From Deltaproteobacteria bacterium (GTDB lineage Bacteria > Desulfobacterota > Desulfarculia > Adiutricales > Adiutricaceae), in contig JAISCZ010000107.1 in the NCBI GenBank assembly GCA_031265205.1, positions 1 to 64,000 of the forward strand: DNA of 64,000 nt, read 5' to 3'. The notes under the pieces were generated by a model. The model saw nothing but the letters and a program-made list of their open reading frames with translations, had not been told where the DNA came from and made no database searches. Shown here one piece after another: positions 9,141 to 19,954 of this stretch. Made by a program: the position numbers and the translations under genes. Position 1 is the first letter of the stretch; the number at the start of each line of letters is the position of its first letter.

Positions 9141-11300
9141 GTGCGCTTAAAAACCACCCACGCCGCGACCCCGCGGAACCTGCCTCGCCCCCGCCCTTTG
9201 TTTAACGGACCCTTTGGCCCCGCGCTCTCTCTTCAAAAAAGAGAGCGCGCGACCGCCCGCGCGGACGCCTTGAAGGCGCCCTCGCGGCTCGCGCGCCTCA
9301 GGCTCGCGTCCTTTTTCCTCGCCCCCCTCTTCCTCGCGTTCCTCTTCCTTTCCCTCGCGGGAGCGCGGGACGCGCGGGCGGCGCTAACTTACCTGGACGA
9401 TTCGGGGCGGAACCTTAAGTTCGGCGCCGCGCCCGCGCGGGTGGTCTCCCTGGTCCCGGCGGCCACCGAGGCCCTCTGCGCCATCGGGGCGGGAGGATCC
9501 CTCAAGGGGATTACCGCGGACGACTCCTATTTCGAGTGCCTCATTGGGGTCCCGCGCCTGGGCCCGGCCGCGAGCCCCAGGATAGCCCAGGCCCTGGAAC
9601 TCAAGCCCCAGCTTCTGATCCTTTCCCTGGAACAATACGAGCGTTACCAGAGCGCGCTCCCCGCCTCGCTGACCGTCCTCGTCTGGGAAACGCCCGCGAG
9701 TTACGAAGCCCTGTGGGAAAGAATGGCGCTTTTAGGGAAAATCTTCCGGAAGGAAAAGGAGGCCCAAGCGGCTATCGCGGAGGGAAAGGATTTTCTGGAG
9801 ACCATCGCCCTCAAGACGGCCCTCCTTTCGCCGGAAAAGCGCCTTAAGTTTCTAAGGGTCCGCGCGCGGGACGGCCAATTAAGCGTCGTCCCCCAGGGCC
9901 TGGATTCCCTTATTATCGCCGCCGCGGGCGGGACGGCCCCCGCCCTGGAGGGCGACGCGCCCCTCGCGCTGACCCCCGCGCTCCTCGCGAGCCTAAATCC
10001 CGACTTTATCTACGCCAGCGGGGAGGACCGGGGCCTTATCGCGCGGGAATTTTCCCAAAAAGCCTTCGCCCGGATCCCCGCCGTCCAAAAAAGGGCCGTC
10101 TCCTATTTTCCGAGCGCCTTAACCGATCGCCTCTCGGCGCACGCGGGCTATTTCGTGGCGTGGCTGTCCGCGACCGCCTACGAGCGGGAATTTGGGGACC
10201 CCCAATACCAGGTTTACCCCAACCAGGCCCTTGGGGAAAGGGAGATAAAAATCCCCGGGATCCCCCACGTCGCGAGCGCCAAGGTGGTCGATTTAAGGCT
10301 CTTTGACTTTATCCACCGGACCCTCCTCATCGAGTTCACAAGCCCCCAAAAGGTGGTCTCCACCGGGGACGGAATCTGGGAAGAGGCGACCCACGTCGGC
10401 AATTCCTCCTCGCCCCCCATGGTCTGGAACATCCAGCACCAGGGCGGCTGGAAGGCGGCCGAGGACATCCTCTTCCAAACCCTTGACCTGTCCCGGGACC
10501 GGGCGAGCCTTATCTTTACCGGCGCGGACATGCGTAACCTCGCCATTAAAAGCGCCTCCTACCGCGACCTGACCGTGGTCGCCCTCGTCACCGCGGGGGC
10601 CGAGAGCAACGCGCTGCGCGCCTCGAAGGACTCCGGGGCCTTCTACGAGCCCGGCACCATCAATATCATTCTCCTTTCCAACCGCGCCCTTTCCCCCGGG
10701 GGAGCGGCGAGCGCCATTGTCGTCGCCACCGAGGCCAAGAGCGCGGCCCTTTGGGACTTGGACGTCCGCAGCTCCCAAACCCCCCTGGCCAATCCCGCGA
10801 CCGGGACGGGCACCGACGACGTTATCGTCGTCTTGGGTGGCGCGGGCGCGCCTTTGGACTACACGGGGGGCCACGCCAAGATTGGGGAGCTTATCGCGCG
10901 CGTGGTCTACGACGCCGTGAGCGAGGCCTTGCGGAAACAGAACGGCAAAGACGTCGCCCGGAGCGCCCAGGACCGTTTGGCCGAGCGCGGGATAATTTTA
11001 GAGGCGCTGGGGGCGGCCTTTCCCGGAAGGCTCGCGACGCTCATGGAGGACGAGCTCTTGGAAAGCGAGAGCGCGAGCCTCGTTTTGATGGCCATGGCCC
11101 TGGACGACGCCCGGGAAATGGGACGCCTTCCATCCCTGGGGCCCTTTTTAAGCCTCGCCGCGAGCTTCTCCGCCCAAGTGGCCGGTCGGCCCGTCGTCCC
11201 GCGGCCATTGGTGGAGAGAAAGGATCTCCCCCCGGCCCTGGAGGCCGCCTTAAACGCCCTGGCCACGGGCCTTCTGGCCCGGGATAGCGCCCAAAATTGA
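9141..11300 (+). CDS. BtuF-like corrinoid-binding protein fused to adenosylcobinamide amidohydrolase (CbiZ)
   Basis: A 719-residue exported fusion. GTG 9141 is chosen for its GGAGG six bases upstream. A long basic leader precedes a hydrophobic export segment (~50-80, ending ARDARA). Residues ~82-340 form a BtuF/FhuD-type binding domain: RVVSLVPAATEALCAIGAG, LKPQLLILS, LLASLNPDFIYASG. Residues ~375-600 match CbiZ: STGDGIWEEATHVGNSSSP, the TGTGTDDVIVV motif (554-564) and YTGGHAKIGELIARVVYDAV. CbiZ cleaves the aminopropanol side chain from adenosylcobinamide to give adenosylcobyric acid for salvage; known CbiZ enzymes are cytoplasmic. About 110 residues of helical, unrecognised C-terminus follow. 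The fusion implies capture and first processing of corrinoid in the periplasm, near the BtuB-like receptor gene. Confidence 0.88.
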   Translation: MRLKTTHAATPRNLPRPRPLFNGPFGPALSLQKRERATARADALKAPSRLARLRLASFFLAPLFLAFLFLSLAGARDARAALTYLDDSGRNLKFGAAPARVVSLVPAATEALCAIGAGGSLKGITADDSYFECLIGVPRLGPAASPRIAQALELKPQLLILSLEQYERYQSALPASLTVLVWETPASYEALWERMALLGKIFRKEKEAQAAIAEGKDFLETIALKTALLSPEKRLKFLRVRARDGQLSVVPQGLDSLIIAAAGGTAPALEGDAPLALTPALLASLNPDFIYASGEDRGLIAREFSQKAFARIPAVQKRAVSYFPSALTDRLSAHAGYFVAWLSATAYEREFGDPQYQVYPNQALGEREIKIPGIPHVASAKVVDLRLFDFIHRTLLIEFTSPQKVVSTGDGIWEEATHVGNSSSPPMVWNIQHQGGWKAAEDILFQTLDLSRDRASLIFTGADMRNLAIKSASYRDLTVVALVTAGAESNALRASKDSGAFYEPGTINIILLSNRALSPGGAASAIVVATEAKSAALWDLDVRSSQTPLANPATGTGTDDVIVVLGGAGAPLDYTGGHAKIGELIARVVYDAVSEALRKQNGKDVARSAQDRLAERGIILEALGAAFPGRLATLMEDELLESESASLVLMAMALDDAREMGRLPSLGPFLSLAASFSAQVAGRPVVPRPLVERKDLPPALEAALNALATGLLARDSAQN

Positions 11301-11347
11301 GCCCCGGCGCGCCTTTCCCCTTTTTCCCGGCGCGCCTTTTCCCTTTT

Positions 11348-11377
11348 TATCCCGGCGCGCTCTCGCGCGCCGGGATA
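11348..11377 (+). terminator. Perfect GC hairpin downstream of btuF-cbiZ
   Basis: A 13-bp perfect stem (11348-11360 with 11365-11377) closes a TCTC tetraloop 48 bp after the stop codon. It is followed by ATTTCAAGG rather than a T-run. Two further copies of CCCGGCGCGC plus a T-run lie just before it (11301-11347). It probably ends the transcript. Confidence 0.5.
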
Positions 11378-11530
11378 ATTTCAAGGGATAGCCCCCTCCC
11401 AGAGGCCCTGGGGCGGCGTGGCGGCGCGCGCGTCGTCGCCGCCGCCACCGCCGAAGCCCCTCTGGGGGGCTCAAACCTTTTGGCGCCGGGCCTTTTTTGG
11501 TAAAATCGCGACAGTAGCGCGGCGCGCGGG

Positions 11531-11592
11531 CTTCCGCCTTGGGGCCGTCCCGGCCCCGCGCGCGAGACGCCGGGGCGGCCCCAAGGCGGAAG
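11531..11592 (+). promoter_or_regulatory. 17-bp inverted repeat in the leader of the histidine kinase gene
   Basis: CTTCCGCCTTGGGGCCG (11531-11547) pairs perfectly with 11576-11592. The 28-nt interior can form a second G/C stem. The element ends 13 bp before the ATG of the kinase gene and would occlude or shape its ribosome-binding region. It could be an attenuator-like hairpin or a terminator for upstream transcription; no T-run follows. Confidence 0.5.
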
Positions 11593-11605
11593 CGGTTAAC
11601 GTTTA

Positions 11606-13495
<1,890 letters not shown>

Positions 13496-13994
13496 CCCGC
13501 TGGCCCCTCATCCGCGCGGGGCGCGGAGGAGCGGCGCGCGAGGGACAGCCGCGAAAGGGATAGCCGCGCGGAGGCGCGCGGCGCGGGGGATAGCCGCGCG
13601 GGGTTCGCCGTGACGCTCCCTCCGCGCTCGTCGCCCATCGGCCCAATCGCGAGAGCTCTCGCGAAAGCGGGGAAAAACCTTGGAAGAGAATTATCGCCCC
13701 GCCAGGGCGAGACCGCCCTGGCGCGCCCGCTCGCCAAACGCCCGCTCCCCCTTAAAAGCGACCGCTCGCGAAAGCTAGGCGAAAGGCGGCAATTAAAAAT
13801 TGGCCGCTTTCTCGGCAAAAATCTTGGACCCTTGACAAGGATACCCTGGGGTGGCGTATTAACTTTTGAAGTAGGTTTCTTCGCGATATAAGCGTTCCTT
13901 TCCTGGCTTTAATGGAATTATTGTCGCCACGGAGACATGAATCTCGCGAACGGGTTTGAGATGTCGCGCGCTCAAGCGTCCAGGAGGCGCGAAA
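13496..13994. other. Intergenic region before the Panacea gene
   Basis: The first ~330 bp are GC-rich with direct repeats of the GGGATAGCCGCGCG type and no gene. From ~13800 the base composition drops sharply toward A/T, marking the edge of the Panacea/membrane-protein pair, which looks acquired. Confidence 0.5.
13832..13862 (+). promoter_or_regulatory. Probable sigma70-type promoter for the Panacea gene pair
   Basis: A perfect -35 box TTGACA (13832-13837) is followed 19 bp later by TATTAA (13857-13862), or 18 bp by GTATTA. It lies about 130 bp upstream of the Panacea start. The long spacer lowers confidence; such spacing would fit a repressed, antitoxin-controlled promoter. Confidence 0.45.
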
Positions 13995-14522
13995 ATGGCG
14001 GAAACCATAGTTATGAATTCCGCGGCCGCCGCGGTCAATTGGTTCATTAAGAAGAACCGGACAGACCGCGTGGACCTGACTCACTTGAAAATACAGAAAC
14101 TATTGTTCTTTGCCCAAGGGTGGCACTTGGTTCATCGCGGCGCCTCTTTATTTGAGGAGAATATTCAGGCTTGGAAACACGGTCCCGTGGTTGAGGCCGT
14201 TTACCACGCGCTACAACGGCTCGGAAAACACGAAGTTATAACGGAGCCAATTCCGGGGCGCGCTTTTACGAACGGCGTTTACGCGACGGAGACCTCGCCC
14301 GAGCTATCGTTTCAAAGCGATCAAAGCGAGAATTTTACGGAATCCTTTTGGGAGGACTATTCCAAAATCGAGCCGTGGGTTCTCGTTTCCGCCACCCACG
14401 CGGAAGGCTCGCCGTGGCGGCGGGTGGTTTCTTCCCCAGGATACGACCATTACGCGAATTCGCTGATACCGCGCGAGCTGATGAGGTCCTATTTCGCGTC
14501 GCTTCTTTTGTCGGATGGTTAA
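13995..14522 (+). CDS. Panacea (DUF4065 / SocA-type) antitoxin-like protein
   Basis: A 175-residue cytoplasmic protein. ATG 13995 is chosen for AGGAGG seven bases upstream. It shows the Panacea signature: an N-terminal 'AAAVNWFIKKN' helix, LTHLKIQKLLFFAQGWHL, the AWKHGPVVEAVYHAL segment and a C-terminal all-helical part. The family was described as GepA / SocA-like and was later shown to be a promiscuous antitoxin domain (PanA) that neutralises unrelated neighbouring toxins (PanT). The downstream gene overlaps it by 8 bp, the classic toxin-antitoxin layout. The base composition is less GC-rich than the neighbours, suggesting transfer. Antitoxin function is inferred from family and layout. Confidence 0.85.
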   Translation: MAETIVMNSAAAAVNWFIKKNRTDRVDLTHLKIQKLLFFAQGWHLVHRGASLFEENIQAWKHGPVVEAVYHALQRLGKHEVITEPIPGRAFTNGVYATETSPELSFQSDQSENFTESFWEDYSKIEPWVLVSATHAEGSPWRRVVSSPGYDHYANSLIPRELMRSYFASLLLSDG

Positions 14523-14994
14523 CGTGAGCGCTTACAAAAAAATATCTTCGCCAATTTTATCGTCCGCCGAGAGGCCTCCATGGCGTAATTCTTTACCGTT
14601 GGAAGGCGAAGAGCGGGATGGACTCGTTTTTAAGCCGGCTTTGGAAAGGGAACGTAACGCGCTCACCGGCGGGAATGAAAAGCTGAAGTCCGAAAAGAGC
14701 GAGTTAACGTTACAAAACGCGGAGTTATTGAAGGTCAATATCGCCTTACGGGCGGAACGCGATGAGCTTTTCGGTTTTCGCCAAAAAAGATTTAGAATTA
14801 TCGTTTTTTTGATTATTATTCGCCTATTGTTAGTGGCGTTTGGCTTCGTCATCGTGTCTTCCAGCTGGAGATGGCCTCCGCTTTTCCTCTCCCCGGAATA
14901 CAATATACCACTGGGGACGATGATTATCGTCATGGCCATTGTTTACCCTCCCATTTTTAACTTTTTAGTTGGACATAATCGGAAGTGGAATTAG
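14515..14994 (+). CDS. Small two-helix membrane protein, candidate toxin partner of Panacea
   Basis: A 159-residue protein not matching a family I know. Its start overlaps the end of the Panacea gene by 8 bp (GATGGTTAACG), so translation is coupled. Residues ~45-90 are a charged, heptad-like coiled coil (GNEKLKSEKSELTLQNAELL). Two transmembrane helices follow at ~95-117 (RIIVFLIIIRLLLVAFGFVIV) and ~132-152 (LGTMIIVMAIVYPPIFNFLV), with a short basic tail. Several Panacea toxin partners are membrane-acting, so a growth-inhibiting or abortive-infection effector is the leading idea. The alternative is a harmless membrane passenger. GTG 14524 is a second possible start. Confidence 0.65.
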   Translation: MVNVSAYKKISSPILSSAERPPWRNSLPLEGEERDGLVFKPALERERNALTGGNEKLKSEKSELTLQNAELLKVNIALRAERDELFGFRQKRFRIIVFLIIIRLLLVAFGFVIVSSSWRWPPLFLSPEYNIPLGTMIIVMAIVYPPIFNFLVGHNRKWN

Positions 14995-15464
14995 CCGGCG
15001 CCGCCGTCACGGCCAGACGCGTCTCTTCCGTCAGCTTAACGCGCGGATAAACTAACGGCGCGCCAACCGCGCCGCCGTCTTCGACCAGTAAGGGAGCGAG
15101 TCTCGCTCAACGGAAAAACGACGGAAACAAGCCGGGCCAAGAACGCCGCTTAAAGACGAGCGAAATGGCGGGGCTTATCGCCACGCGCTCGGGTTCCCGC
15201 CAGGACTCACGCCCCGTCGGAAAAGAACTCTTTGTGGCCAGCGTTAGGAAGGGCTCCGCGCTCGCCCCCGCGAAGCTCGATTAGCGCCGCGACTGGGGAC
15301 CGCCCCCGCGTCCCGCCATGGCCGTCCGAGGGAGCTTTTTGAGACCCTTGGGGCGCCCGCGCGAAACAAGGGAGCGTCAATACGGCGATATAGGCCTGGA
15401 TTACCCGCGCGCCGCCTCTCTCCAATCTTTCCTGGCGAAATTGGGGCGGAGCGTGGCCCGCCTC
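14995..15464. other. Intergenic region between two convergent genes
   Basis: About 470 bp of mixed sequence between the membrane-protein gene (+) and the hybrid kinase (-). I see no gene, T-run hairpin or repeat I can defend. Confidence 0.4.
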
Positions 15465-18332
15465 TCAGCGGGTATCGTTTCGCGAAAGCTTTTCCGCGAT
15501 TTCCGCGGCTTTCGCGAACTCCGCGACGAGCGCGTAGTCCGCGATTTCCGCGAGCGCCGCTCGCGCCGCGGCGCCCTCGCTCTCCCGGCGGAGCCGGTCC
15601 AAGAGCGCGTCCACCTCCGCGATATTCTCGGAGTCCAGCGCGGCCTTAAGCCCGCGCAGAAGGCCTTCGTCCAGACAGGCCGCGCGGGACGCCTCGCGCG
15701 CCTCGGAGGCGGCCATCGTCTCCCGCGGCGCTCCCGCCGCTTCGTGAGGCGAACCCGCGAGAAAGCCCCGAATCGCGTCTAAAAGCGCCGTAAGGGATTC
15801 CCCAAAAGCGCCGAGAGCCCCTTGGGAGAGCGCGCCGCCGGCTTCCTCGATCGCCGCGGCCTCCCGCGAGAGCCCCTCGGCCCCGATACTCGAAAGGGCG
15901 CTCTTGAGCGCGTGGGCGTGGCTGGCGAGTCCCGCCGCGCCGCCCGCCCGGCATGGCTCGCCCAGCGCTTGAAGCCGCGCCGCGGAGTCCTTGAGAAAGA
16001 GGGAGAGCACCTCGAGGTAGGCCTCTTTTGAGCCCCCGGCCATGGCCAGGCCCCGGGCCACGTCCAGGCCGGCTATCGCGAAATCCGGGATCGCTTGGGC
16101 GGCGGCGCGGGGCGGGGGCGCGGCGAACTCGCGTTTCCCCTCCGGTATCCACCTGTCCATAATCTCGTTCAGCTTTGACACCTGTATCGGCTTGGCCAGG
16201 TAATCGCTGAAGCCGTTGGCGAGGAACATGTCCCTAGTTCCCACCACGGCGGTGGCCGTAAGGGCGATTACGGGCGCCGCCGCGTAACGCCCGGAGGGAA
16301 GGCCCCTGAGGGCCTTCGTCGCCTCTATCCCGTCCATCTCCGGCATCACGTGGTCCATGAAAATTACGTCATAGGCGTTCGCGCCGGCTAAAAGGATCGC
16401 CTCGGCCCCCGAAAGGCAGGAGTCCACGCTGGAGCCGTACGGCGCGAGGAGCCCTTCGGCCACTTTCAGGTTGGTGGCGTTGTCGTCGACTATCAGAAGG
16501 CGCGCGCGTCGGGCGGTGAAGCCGGCGGTCATGGAGTCGGGCTGGCCGGCTCTCTCCATCCACCAGGCCTCGCTGACCGGCGTAAAATCAGAACACGAGC
16601 ACTGGAGCGCGATAGCGAAAACGCTGCCTTCCCCGTACCGGCTCGTGACGCTGATGTCCCCCTCCATCGCCTGGCACAGGCTCCGCGTTATGGCCAGCCC
16701 GAGGCCGGTGCCCATTATCCCGGCGTTGCGCTTCTGGTCAACCCTCACGAAATCCTTAAATAAGCCCTCCAGGTCCTCGTCCCTGATGCCAATGCCGCTG
16801 TCCTCGACCGCGAAAGAGAGCCTGATCCTCTCGCCGCCGAGATTTTCGGAGGAGGCCGTAAGTTTCACGAATCCTTCCTCGGTGTACTTGACGGCGTTCG
16901 AAAGGACGTTCAGGAGGATCTGCCTTATCCTGGTCTCGTCCCCGGTGACCCGGGCCGGAACGCCGCCGGAGACGTCCGTCATGAACTTTATGGGCTTGGA
17001 CCCGATATTCACGCGAATGATGTTCGAGACGTCGTTTAGAAGCGACGGGAAATCGAAAGGCGTCTCGACCAGCTCCAGGCCCCCGGCCTCAATCTTGGAA
17101 AAATCCAAGATGTCGTTAATGATGGACAGGAGGTTGTCGCCGGCGGATTTTATCTCCATGAGGTACCTTAGGCCCTCCGCTTTTCCGTATTCCCGCGAGG
17201 CGAGCTCGCTCATGCCGATAACCGCGTTCAAAGGAGTCCTTATCTCGTGCGACATCCTGGCGAGAAAGGAGCTTTTGGAGGCGTTGGCGAGTTCCGCGGC
17301 CGTTTTGGACTCTTTCAGCTCGTTTACGAACCTGTCGCGTTCCGTCTCGTCGTTCACCAAAAAGATGGCGCAAATCAGCTCGTCGAACCTGTCGTAGATA
17401 TAGGTCGCCTCGACATGGCAGTGGGCGTCGGACCAGGCGGACAGGGCCTCGAAACTCGTAATCCCGTTCTCTTCGCGTTTCGCGGAAAAATCCCTAAACT
17501 CGCCGCTAAAACGGAAGAGATCCCGGACGTTCATGGACGATATCTCCCTTTCGGTCTTGCCAAAAAAGCCAAGCGCCCCGTTGTTGGCCAAGAGGACGTT
17601 CCCGCACTGCGAAAGGAAGAGGAAGGGAGTTTTCACCTGCGAATACACGTATTCCGCGACGTTTATCGTATTGATCGCGTTGGCGCTGTATCTCCTGGAA
17701 AAATTGTAGAGCATGTACAACCCGATAAACTGGACGAAGCAGCCCGGCTGGTACGAGGACGGAACGTAAAAACGGAGCAAAAGGAAAAAAATCGCGCAAA
17801 TCATGTAAAAAGAGAAATTTAAGGCCTGCCGCCGGTCCCGCCTGTAGCTCGCGCGCCGGCGCGCGTTCGCCAGCTGGGCCACGATCAGGAGCGGGGCGAT
17901 GACGTTATGCGCCATGTAGAGATAGAACGGCGCGCCTTTGACTATTGAGCAGCTGGGAACGCCGCCGGCGAAGCCCACCTCGATGAAGCGGAACTTGAAG
18001 AGCGCAAAGGCCGAAGCCATGGCCAGAACTAGCGTTACCGCCTGTATCGCCGATGACAGCCTCGAATTGAAGTTCATCACGTTCGCGAAGTACGTCACGA
18101 TGAAGAAAAAGACGAAACTGATGGCGGTCTCGGTTAAGTAGACCCCGATCCAGCCGCGCTCCCCCAAAAATCCAGAGCTGTAGAGGATGATCCCCAGATC
18201 CCAGAAACCGGCCGCGAAGGCCAGGTAGGTGAAGCTCCTCTCTTTGCCCGATTCCCGGCTGGAATGGAGGAACCTGAGGCCCATCGAGAAGACAAGCGCG
18301 CATATGCCGGTCAGGACCCCCGCGACGAACAT
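15465..18332 (-). CDS. Tripartite hybrid histidine kinase (7TM sensor, PAS, HK, REC, HPt)
   Basis: A 955-residue membrane sensor kinase. Residues 1-~215 hold about seven hydrophobic helices forming a membrane sensor module. A PAS-like region (~225-330: FLSQCGNVLLANNGALGFFG) follows, then HisKA with H362 (MSHEIRTPLNAVIG), HATPase (VEDSGIGI, GTGLGLAI), a receiver with D660 (FMDHVMPEMDG), and a C-terminal HPt with H807 in HAHALKSALSSIG. This is a full phosphorelay in one chain, lacking only an output regulator, which is not nearby. Its start has an AAGGAG-type site upstream. The last ~100 residues are Ala/Glu-rich helices. Its HPt could also serve the simpler hybrid kinase encoded at 11.6 kb. 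Confidence 0.93.
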   Translation of the reverse strand: MFVAGVLTGICALVFSMGLRFLHSSRESGKERSFTYLAFAAGFWDLGIILYSSGFLGERGWIGVYLTETAISFVFFFIVTYFANVMNFNSRLSSAIQAVTLVLAMASAFALFKFRFIEVGFAGGVPSCSIVKGAPFYLYMAHNVIAPLLIVAQLANARRRASYRRDRRQALNFSFYMICAIFFLLLRFYVPSSYQPGCFVQFIGLYMLYNFSRRYSANAINTINVAEYVYSQVKTPFLFLSQCGNVLLANNGALGFFGKTEREISSMNVRDLFRFSGEFRDFSAKREENGITSFEALSAWSDAHCHVEATYIYDRFDELICAIFLVNDETERDRFVNELKESKTAAELANASKSSFLARMSHEIRTPLNAVIGMSELASREYGKAEGLRYLMEIKSAGDNLLSIINDILDFSKIEAGGLELVETPFDFPSLLNDVSNIIRVNIGSKPIKFMTDVSGGVPARVTGDETRIRQILLNVLSNAVKYTEEGFVKLTASSENLGGERIRLSFAVEDSGIGIRDEDLEGLFKDFVRVDQKRNAGIMGTGLGLAITRSLCQAMEGDISVTSRYGEGSVFAIALQCSCSDFTPVSEAWWMERAGQPDSMTAGFTARRARLLIVDDNATNLKVAEGLLAPYGSSVDSCLSGAEAILLAGANAYDVIFMDHVMPEMDGIEATKALRGLPSGRYAAAPVIALTATAVVGTRDMFLANGFSDYLAKPIQVSKLNEIMDRWIPEGKREFAAPPPRAAAQAIPDFAIAGLDVARGLAMAGGSKEAYLEVLSLFLKDSAARLQALGEPCRAGGAAGLASHAHALKSALSSIGAEGLSREAAAIEEAGGALSQGALGAFGESLTALLDAIRGFLAGSPHEAAGAPRETMAASEAREASRAACLDEGLLRGLKAALDSENIAEVDALLDRLRRESEGAAARAALAEIADYALVAEFAKAAEIAEKLSRNDTR

Positions 18333-18354
18333 CTCCAGACTCTCCTTCCCCCGG

Positions 18355-18485
18355 CTGTCCCGCCGGGCTCGCGCTTCGGGCTCGCGCTTCGATCTCGCGC
18401 TTCGATCTCGCGATTCCTGGCTCGCGCTCCCAGGCTCGCTATTCCTGGCTCGCGATTCGGGCTCGCTATCCCAAGCTCGCGAACG
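18355..18485. repeat. Tandem repeat of about 10-13 bp
   Basis: Imperfect repeats of words such as GGCTCGCGCTTC, GATCTCGCGATTCC and TGGCTCGCGATTC follow one another upstream of the hybrid kinase (- strand) and downstream of the FadL-like gene. No ORF on either strand looks real here. It resembles in kind, but not in sequence, the tract at 8.8-9.0 kb. Confidence 0.7.
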
Positions 18486-18598
18486 GGACTAACGAATGGG
18501 GCTTTCGCGCCGGGCTCGCTCCGTCGCGACCTCCCGCCGCGGCGCGCCCCCCAAAGCCCTTCCGCGGCGCGGGCGGCCCGAACGCCCTGGCGCGCCCG

Positions 18599-19954
18599 CT
18601 AAAACCTGTACGTGAGGGTGAACGTCGCCTCATGCCCCATGACGCCCGTTCCCTTGGAGCGCGTCGTCCCGTTGCCGCCGGCATCAAGGGGGCTCGCGGC
18701 GTACTCGCGGCCGACGCAGTCGATGAGCTCGTAGGAAAGATCGGCGGTCCAGTTCCCGCCGCTCGCGCCGAGGCCGAGAGAATAGGAGCGCCTGCCATCG
18801 GTCGGAACCGTGTAGTCGGCGTTCCCCGCCGTCATCGGGGACTGGGTATAGCTGTAGCCGGCCCTCAAATCCAGCCAGTCCAGCGGCGAATACTCGACCC
18901 CAACGGCGAACCTGACATTGTCGCGCCAATTTTTGGGGTTGACGCTTGGAGGCAGCCCGCCCGGAAGCTCAAGGTCCAACGAGGCGTAACGGGACCATCT
19001 GGTCCAGACGAGGCCGGCCTCGACCGACAGCCTCGCGTTCGGGGCGAAAGAAAGGCCCGCCGCGAGCGACTCGGGCAGCGTGATGACGCCGCGGACCGAC
19101 CCGTCGCGGAACGTGGCGTCAAAGGCCCCTTTCAGAATAGGATCGTCGGGGCCCACGTACGCGAAGGACGCGTGGCCTTTGGCCCTGACCCGCTCTTTGG
19201 AGCGGTAGTGGACGCCGAAGGCCCAGCGGTCCCCCAATAAATAGCGCCCGGACAAGCCAAAGCCCACGGCGAGGTCGCGGGCCTTCTCCACGGAGACGTC
19301 CACCTCGGCGACGCCCACGTTCGGCACGGGAAATAGCGTCCTGTTCCTAAGCGACATCGAGGCGTAGGTCAGCTCGAGGCCCGCCGCCAGGGAGAGCCGG
19401 TCCGTGGCCTTAAAAGCCAAAGCGGCGTTCAGGGACGAGGTCGCGAGCTGAACGTCATACATATTGAAGCGTCCCGGCCAGTCAGGCGGGTACTCGTTGC
19501 CGAGCCCGAAGCGGCTGAACTCCCCTATCCCCAGGACCCAGCGGTCGCTCAGGCGATAATTGAAAAACGCGTGGGGGATAAACCAGAGCCCCCTCGCGGA
19601 GGGCGTTCGCCCGCGGCGCCCCCCCAACTCCCAGTCCACGCCTCCCTTGGTGGCGATGACCGTCACGCCGAAGGAGACCGAGTCGCTTTGGAGCGCGGTT
19701 AAAAGGGCCGGGTTGTGGGCCAGGGCTCCCGCGTCGGGTTCCCTGGCGAGGACGGTCCCGCTTAAGGCCGCCCCCCTGGCCCCCTGGCTGTATATGGCGA
19801 AGCCCTCGGCGGCGGCGGGGGCCGCCCAGAGAGCCCAGAGGAACTCCAGGACCCAAAGCGCCGCCGCGGCGATTACCAAAAAGCCGAAAGCGGGCGCGAG
19901 CCTTTCGCCCGCTTCCGCCTGGCGTTCCCAAATGTTCAAGTTGTTCGCGTTCAT
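18599..19954 (-). CDS. FadL/OmpP1-family outer-membrane transporter
   Basis: A 451-residue beta-barrel for passive uptake of hydrophobic compounds such as long-chain fatty acids or aromatics. A long leader with a hydrophobic segment (~22-50) ends near AAPAAAEGFAIY. The FadL hatch signature follows: ARGAALSGTVLAREPDAGALAHNPA. Alternating barrel strands run to a C-terminal Phe (TFTLTYRF*). Typical family landmarks include SLSAGLELTYASMS-like repeats and YSPLDWLDLRAGYSYTQSP. ATG 19954 gives an unusually long pre-signal region (about 20 residues) and I see no good ribosome-binding site, so a downstream start is possible. Neighbouring genes do not indicate a substrate. Confidence 0.88.
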   Translation of the reverse strand: MNANNLNIWERQAEAGERLAPAFGFLVIAAAALWVLEFLWALWAAPAAAEGFAIYSQGARGAALSGTVLAREPDAGALAHNPALLTALQSDSVSFGVTVIATKGGVDWELGGRRGRTPSARGLWFIPHAFFNYRLSDRWVLGIGEFSRFGLGNEYPPDWPGRFNMYDVQLATSSLNAALAFKATDRLSLAAGLELTYASMSLRNRTLFPVPNVGVAEVDVSVEKARDLAVGFGLSGRYLLGDRWAFGVHYRSKERVRAKGHASFAYVGPDDPILKGAFDATFRDGSVRGVITLPESLAAGLSFAPNARLSVEAGLVWTRWSRYASLDLELPGGLPPSVNPKNWRDNVRFAVGVEYSPLDWLDLRAGYSYTQSPMTAGNADYTVPTDGRRSYSLGLGASGGNWTADLSYELIDCVGREYAASPLDAGGNGTTRSKGTGVMGHEATFTLTYRF

